NCBI RefSeq assembly: GCF_004361735.1
Contig: NZ_SNVV01000005.1
Location: 1 to 64,000, forward strand
From: Azoarcus indigens
Lineage (GTDB): Bacteria; Pseudomonadota; Gammaproteobacteria; Burkholderiales; Rhodocyclaceae
Length of the DNA: 64,000 nucleotides
Direction: 5' to 3'
The notes beneath the pieces are model-generated. The model searched no databases. It worked only from the letters and a program-made list of their open reading frames with translations, and was not told the DNA's origin. Shown here piece by piece: positions 60,398-64,000 of the stretch (position 1 is the first letter of the stretch; every line of letters begins with the position of its first letter). The translations under genes were made by a program, and so were the position numbers.

Positions 60398-60414
60398 TTG
60401 TTGCGTCGCAACAA
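60398..60414. promoter_or_regulatory. Perfect 17-bp palindrome between the small gene and the LysR gene
   Basis: TTGTTGCGTCGCAACAA (arms TTGTTGCG/CGCAACAA around a central T) contains the LysR T-N11-A core. It sits 40 bp upstream of the LysR start codon and 60 bp upstream of the small gene, typical of a divergent LysR autoregulatory site. Confidence 0.75.
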
Positions 60415-60453
60415 ACGACGTTTTATCACGCGACGAAAGAGAAAAATTCATTC

Positions 60454-61428
60454 ATGGCCTACCGCCTCCCCCCACTGAATGCGCTGCGCGCTTTCGAGGC
60501 TGCCGCCCGACACCTGAGCTTCAAGCATGCCGCCGAAGAGCTCTCGGTGACGCCTACCGCGATCAGCCACCAGATCCGAGGCCTGGAAGAAGCGCTGGGC
60601 GTGCCCCTGTTCCGCCGGCTGACGCGGGCCCTGGAACTGACGCCGGAAGGCGAGGCGATGCTGCCCAAGATCACCGCTGGGCTGGACTGCTTCGCTGCCG
60701 GGGTGGAAAAGGTGAGGGAGATGGCCGGCACGCCCGGTGGCCGGCTGGACGTGATTGCGCCGCCGTCCTTCGCCTCGCGCTGGCTGGTGCCACGGCTGCA
60801 CCGTTTCTATGCGGATCATCCGGCGGTCGAACTCCACCTGGCGAGCGCGCTGCGCGCCATCGACGGCTCTGCCGGCCGCGATGGCCCGGGGGAAGACTTG
60901 CGCGGCGAGCGGCCGCAGCTGTGGATACGTTTCGGCGCCGGCCGCTATCCCGGTTTCCGCACCGAGTTGCTGTTCCGCCCCGGCTACACGCCGGTGTGCA
61001 GCCCGCGCCTGCTGCACGCCCGCACGCCGCTCAAGGAAGCGGCCGACCTGCGCTTCCACAACCTCATCCATGACGACACCATTCTCGACCTGCGTGAGCG
61101 TCCGTCCTGGGCGGAATGGTTGAAGGCGGCGGGGCTGGAGGAGGGCATCGGTACCCGCGGCGGCCTGCACTTCACCGACCCGGCGCTGGCGATCGCCGCC
61201 GCGATGGATGGCCTGGGCGTGGCGCTGGTACCCAAGCCCATGGTGTCGGCCGAGCTGGCGGACGGCCGCCTGGTGGCGCCTTTCGATGTGGCGCTGGCGA
61301 GCTCGGCCGGCTACCACCTGGTGATGCAGCATTCCGCCGCCGAACTGCCGGCGGTGAAGGTGTTCCGCGAGTGGCTGCTGAACGAGGTACATGCCGACGC
61401 CATCGCCATGGAGGGCGCCGGCTTTTAG
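60454..61428 (+). CDS. LysR-family transcriptional regulator (GcvA-like)
   Basis: A 324-residue LysR protein of the GcvA subgroup: LPPLNALRAFEAAARHLSFK, then TPTAISHQIRGLEEALGVPL and FRRLTRALELTPEGEAMLP in the DNA-binding domain, and SFASRWLVPRLHRFYADHP at the start of the effector domain. It is slightly longer than usual because of a loop around residues 130-150 (GSAGRDGPGEDLRGERPQ). It is divergent from the 61-residue gene with a palindromic site between them. It converges on the reductase gene at 61474 with 45 bp between. Confidence 0.92.
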   Translation: MAYRLPPLNALRAFEAAARHLSFKHAAEELSVTPTAISHQIRGLEEALGVPLFRRLTRALELTPEGEAMLPKITAGLDCFAAGVEKVREMAGTPGGRLDVIAPPSFASRWLVPRLHRFYADHPAVELHLASALRAIDGSAGRDGPGEDLRGERPQLWIRFGAGRYPGFRTELLFRPGYTPVCSPRLLHARTPLKEAADLRFHNLIHDDTILDLRERPSWAEWLKAAGLEEGIGTRGGLHFTDPALAIAAAMDGLGVALVPKPMVSAELADGRLVAPFDVALASSAGYHLVMQHSAAELPAVKVFREWLLNEVHADAIAMEGAGF

Positions 61429-61473
61429 CGGCGGCGAACTGGCCGGGCTTCCGCCGCGCGGCTTCATTCCGCC

Positions 61474-62112
61474 TCAGTAGGCCACGCTGAAGCGGCGGCG
61501 GCCGTGGGCGGGGCGCTCCAGTTCGTCGACGAAGGCGATGGCGTAGTCCGCCACCGACACGCGGCTCTTGCCTTCGGCGTCGGTCAGCAGGCTGTCGCCG
61601 CCCAGGCGGAAATGGCCGGTGCGCTCGCCGGGGAAAATGTCTGCTGCCGGCGACAGCATGGTCCAGTCCAGGGTCTGCTCTTCCTGCAGCAGCTTCAGCG
61701 CCGCCCGCGCGCCTTCCGCGGTGCCCTTCCACTGCGCCGGGAATGCCGGCGTATCCAGCAGTTGCACGCCCGGCGCCACTTCCAGGCTGCCGGCGCCGCC
61801 GACCACCAGCAGACGCGGCACGCCGGCCTTGCGGGTGGCATCGATGATGTTGCGCATGCCAGCGACGTAGTAGCCATAGACGTCGGCCTGGGCATGGCCG
61901 CTGAAGGCGCTGAGCACCGCGTCATGGCCAGCGAGCACGCCGGCGAGGGCGGCGGCATCCTGTACGTCCACCGCCTGGGCGCTAAGGCCGGGCTGGGCGG
62001 GCAGTTTCTCCGGGTGGCCGACCAGCGCAGTGACCTGGTGGCCGCGGGCGAGCAGCTCTTCGCGCAGGCCGGAGCCGATGTAGCCGGAAGCGCCGATGAG
62101 TGCGACTTTCAT
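61474..62112 (-). CDS. NAD(P)-binding reductase, NmrA/atypical SDR type
   Basis: A 212-residue Rossmann-fold protein. The nucleotide motif is KVALIGASGYIGSGLREELL at the N-terminus (GxxGxxG), with a conserved middle part GHDAVLSAFSGHAQ and VVGGAGSLEVAPG. The DWTMLSPAADIFPGERTG segment is typical of the short NAD(P)H-binding family of flavin-reductase-like or quinone-sensing SDRs. The Tyr-x-x-x-Lys of classical SDRs is not evident. It is divergent from the LysR gene at 62249, its likely regulator. Such LysR/reductase pairs often respond to electrophiles or quinones; the substrate is unknown. Confidence 0.87.
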   Translation of the reverse strand: MKVALIGASGYIGSGLREELLARGHQVTALVGHPEKLPAQPGLSAQAVDVQDAAALAGVLAGHDAVLSAFSGHAQADVYGYYVAGMRNIIDATRKAGVPRLLVVGGAGSLEVAPGVQLLDTPAFPAQWKGTAEGARAALKLLQEEQTLDWTMLSPAADIFPGERTGHFRLGGDSLLTDAEGKSRVSVADYAIAFVDELERPAHGRRRFSVAY

Positions 62113-62200
62113 TTGATTCTCTCCACTGAGGTTGGGACGCCGTTCGGCGTTGGTGGGGAGATCATGCGCTTCGGAATTGAGGCGATAAACGCGTAAATGG

Positions 62201-62215
62201 ATAATGGATTGTTAT
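62201..62215. promoter_or_regulatory. LysR-type box ATAA-N7-TTAT between the reductase and LysR genes
   Basis: ATAATGGATTGTTAT has inverted ATAA/TTAT ends and a T-N11-A core, in an AT-rich patch 34 bp upstream of the LysR start codon and 89 bp from the divergent reductase gene. It is followed by a related half-site ATTCATTC. It is the likely binding site of the LysR protein. Confidence 0.55.
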
Positions 62216-62248
62216 TCATTCAAGAACAAACCCGGCCGGAGCCCTCTC

Positions 62249-63169
62249 ATGAACAAGCCCACCACGCTGGACCTGAACGCCTTGCAGATCTTCGCCGCCG
62301 TGGCCGAGGCCGGCGGCTTCACCGCGGCCGCGCTGCGCCTGGGCATGACCAAGGGCCAGTTGAGCCTGCAGGTGCGGCGGCTGGAGGCGCGGCTGGGCAC
62401 CGCATTGTTCACCCGCACCACCCGGCAGGTGGCGCTTACCGCCGCCGGCCAGTCCCTGTTCGAGGAGTGCGGGCCACTGCTGGATCGACTGCGGGAGGCG
62501 GTGGACCGGATTGCCGCCGGCGAGGCGGAACTGGCCGGGCTGCTGCGCATCTCCACCTCGGTGGACCACGCCGCCCAGTCGCTGGCGCCGGCGGTGGCCC
62601 GTTTTGTTGCCCAGCATCCGGGCGTACAGGTGGAAATCCGCAGCAGCGACAAGGTGGTGGACATGGTGAAAGAGGGCATAGACCTCTCCATCCGCCTGGG
62701 CTGGCTGCGGGATTCGTCCCAGCGCGCGCTCTACTTGCGCGCCTTCGACCAGTACATCGTCGCCGCGCCGGCCTACCTGCGGCGCAAGGGCATGCCGATG
62801 CAACCGATGGATCTGGCGGAGCATGAGTGGATCGCGTTGACCCTGCTGCCAACGCCGCTGACCTGGACGCTGGAGCAGCGGGGCGGGGAGCCGGAGACGG
62901 TGCAGGAGACAGTACAGGTGAGCGCCCGCTTGAAGGTGGATTCCCCGGCGGCCCTGCGGGCGCTGCTGGTGGAGGGCGCCGGCATCTCAGTGCTGGACGA
63001 AAGCTCGGCGATGCCGGAGCTGGCGGCCGGCAGATTGCAGCGGGTGCTGGAGGGCTGGCAACTGAAGCGCGGCGGCATCCATGCCGTGCTGCCGCCGGGC
63101 CGCCATGTGCCCGCGCGGGTGCGGGCCTTCATCGAGTTCTATCGCAACTGGCTGGGGGCGGCCGGCTGA
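62249..63169 (+). CDS. LysR-family transcriptional regulator (CrgA/AaeR-like subgroup)
   Basis: A 306-residue LysR regulator. The DNA-binding part is LDLNALQIFAAVAEAGGFTA, then MTKGQLSLQVRRLEARLGT and LFTRTTRQVALTAAGQSLF. The effector domain begins at AELAGLLRISTSVDHAAQSL, with IDLSIRLGWLRDSSQRAL, as in the CrgA-like subgroup. I take the ATG at 62249, behind CCGGAG; an upstream in-frame start would add 15 residues read through the likely operator. It is divergent from the NmrA-type reductase gene. Confidence 0.9.
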   Translation: MNKPTTLDLNALQIFAAVAEAGGFTAAALRLGMTKGQLSLQVRRLEARLGTALFTRTTRQVALTAAGQSLFEECGPLLDRLREAVDRIAAGEAELAGLLRISTSVDHAAQSLAPAVARFVAQHPGVQVEIRSSDKVVDMVKEGIDLSIRLGWLRDSSQRALYLRAFDQYIVAAPAYLRRKGMPMQPMDLAEHEWIALTLLPTPLTWTLEQRGGEPETVQETVQVSARLKVDSPAALRALLVEGAGISVLDESSAMPELAAGRLQRVLEGWQLKRGGIHAVLPPGRHVPARVRAFIEFYRNWLGAAG

Positions 63170-63244
63170 AGCGCACGGCGCCGCTGCACGGACGCTGCGG
63201 CTGCCCGCCCCGCCGCCGGCAGGGCAAGGCAGCCGGGCGCGGCA

Positions 63245-63940
63245 TCAGGCGCTGACGGTGATGCTGGAGCCGATCAGCTTGTCCGTCGCGTTGGCGCCCA
63301 TGGTTCCATAGGAAGACGCGAGTTGCAGCAGGCGGGCGAACAGCTGGCCGTCGCTGCTGCTGCCGCTGGTGCTGGTGCCGGTGGCGGCCGCGCTGGCGCT
63401 CTGGCTGGTGCTGCTGCCGGTGGATTCTCGGTAGGCGGCGGCTTCCGAGGCGGTGACACGGCCATCGCCGTTGGCGTCCGCCGCTTCGAAGTTGGTGGCC
63501 AGCGTGCTGAACAGGCTGCTGGCGGCGCTGTCGCTGGCCTCGCTCGCCATCGCGCTCAGCTCGTCCTGGGTGAAGCCGGTGTCTTCCTCGCCGGAGCCCT
63601 GGGGCGGCGGCGGGGGCGGCATGCCGCCCTGTTCCATGCGCATGCGGTTGAATTCGCCGTCCAGCTGCTGGCTCAGTTTCTCCAGCGTGGCGCTCATCTC
63701 GTCCTGCGTCACCTTGCCGTCGGCGTCGCTGTCCATAGCGTTGAACAGGTCTTCGGCGCTGGCACCCTCGGTGCCCAGGCTGGCGATGGCGGACTCCAGG
63801 TCGCTCTGTTCGATGTAGCCCTGGCCGTCGGTGTCCAGTGCCGAGAAGAGGTTCTCGGCCATCTTGGAAGCCCGGCTGCTCGAGGATGAGCTGCCCCAGG
63901 CGGTGTAGCCGTAGCTACTGGCGCTGCTGATCGAGGTCAT
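63245..63940 (-). CDS. EF-hand calcium-binding protein (XopAW-like)
   Basis: A 231-residue acidic protein. It has a Ser-rich N-terminus without a classical signal peptide (residues 1-26) and three EF-hand loops: Asp36-Asp47 (DTDGQGYIEQSD, with Asp instead of Glu at position 12), Asp70-Glu81 (DSDADGKVTQDE) and Asp155-Glu166 (DANGDGRVTASE). A proline-rich spacer (MPPPPPPQGSG, about 107-117) separates EF2 from EF3, and a long Ser/Thr/Ala-rich linker leads to the C-terminus. The layout resembles XopAW-family proteins of plant pathogens, whose N-terminus acts in type III secretion. No secretion genes are in the window. CAGGAG precedes the ATG. Confidence 0.85.
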   Translation of the reverse strand: MTSISSASSYGYTAWGSSSSSSRASKMAENLFSALDTDGQGYIEQSDLESAIASLGTEGASAEDLFNAMDSDADGKVTQDEMSATLEKLSQQLDGEFNRMRMEQGGMPPPPPPQGSGEEDTGFTQDELSAMASEASDSAASSLFSTLATNFEAADANGDGRVTASEAAAYRESTGSSTSQSASAAATGTSTSGSSSDGQLFARLLQLASSYGTMGANATDKLIGSSITVSA

Positions 63941-64000
63941 GATGGTGCTCCTGAACGGTGGTGGGCGCCCGTCGGAGACAGCGGCGGACGATACGCGCGC

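Overview
This 64 kb stretch is GC-rich bacterial DNA with tightly packed genes, many 1-17 bp overlaps and long antisense shadow frames. The gene content (GbsR-type regulator with a cyanide-insensitive type cytochrome bd oxidase, six LysR regulators, TRAP, branched-chain-type and dipeptide-type transporters, NlpE/META envelope protein, WecB-type glycosyltransferase) points to a metabolically versatile, respiratory Gram-negative, most likely a betaproteobacterium of the Rhodocyclales (Azoarcus/Thauera-like). That placement is inference from gene style only. No rRNA, tRNA, CRISPR array, integrase or insertion sequence was recognised.

Layout. 1-8.2 kb: end of an unknown gene, a 7-bp tandem array, a patatin-like lipase, a GGDEF diguanylate cyclase, a frameshifted flavodoxin-fold oxidoreductase and a large autotransporter. 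8.5-13.5 kb: NhaA antiporter, two divergent LysR genes, a cupin and a CmcJ/NvfI-family oxidoreductase. 13.7-22.0 kb: one operon with allophanate hydrolase (atzF), a complete dipeptide-type ABC importer and a GntR/FCD regulator, preceded by a perfect inverted repeat that overlaps the ribosome binding site. 22.2-29.0 kb: a YdcZ-type exporter with a LysR gene, gbsR-cydAB behind a promoter carrying an FNR/ANR-like box, and an ABC exporter. 29.0-33.4 kb: a TrpXYZ-like ABC importer and the DbpA-type RNA helicase.

33.7-41.7 kb carries a probable itaconate catabolic operon (itaconyl-CoA hydratase, acyl-CoA dehydrogenase, CoA-transferase, citramalyl-CoA lyase, TRAP binding protein) with a LysR-type palindrome upstream, plus a WecB/TagA/CpsF glycosyltransferase fused to a STAS-like domain and a LysR gene. 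41.7-45.9 kb: Uma2 protein, a MmyB-type XRE regulator divergent from an MFS pump with two operators between them, and an alpha/beta hydrolase.

The most interesting region is 46-57.2 kb. A leftward operon encodes a Rieske oxygenase, a glutamine-synthetase-like ligase, an adrenodoxin-type ferredoxin, a FAD ferredoxin reductase, a complete branched-chain-type ABC importer and a class I glutamine amidotransferase. This is the logic of aniline degradation (gamma-glutamylate the amine, oxygenate, deglutamylate), but with a phthalate-dioxygenase-type oxygenase, no beta subunit and its own importer. It faces a GntR/FCD regulator across a 640-bp AT-richer region holding repeated TTGCATGCAA palindromes, one of them abutting the -10 box of a good sigma-70 promoter. 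The amine substrate cannot be read from the sequence. 57.2-64 kb: 3-methyladenine DNA glycosylase I, a class III cyclase-FHA fusion, an NlpE/META envelope protein, a small protein and a NAD(P)-binding reductase each divergent from a LysR gene, and an EF-hand protein.
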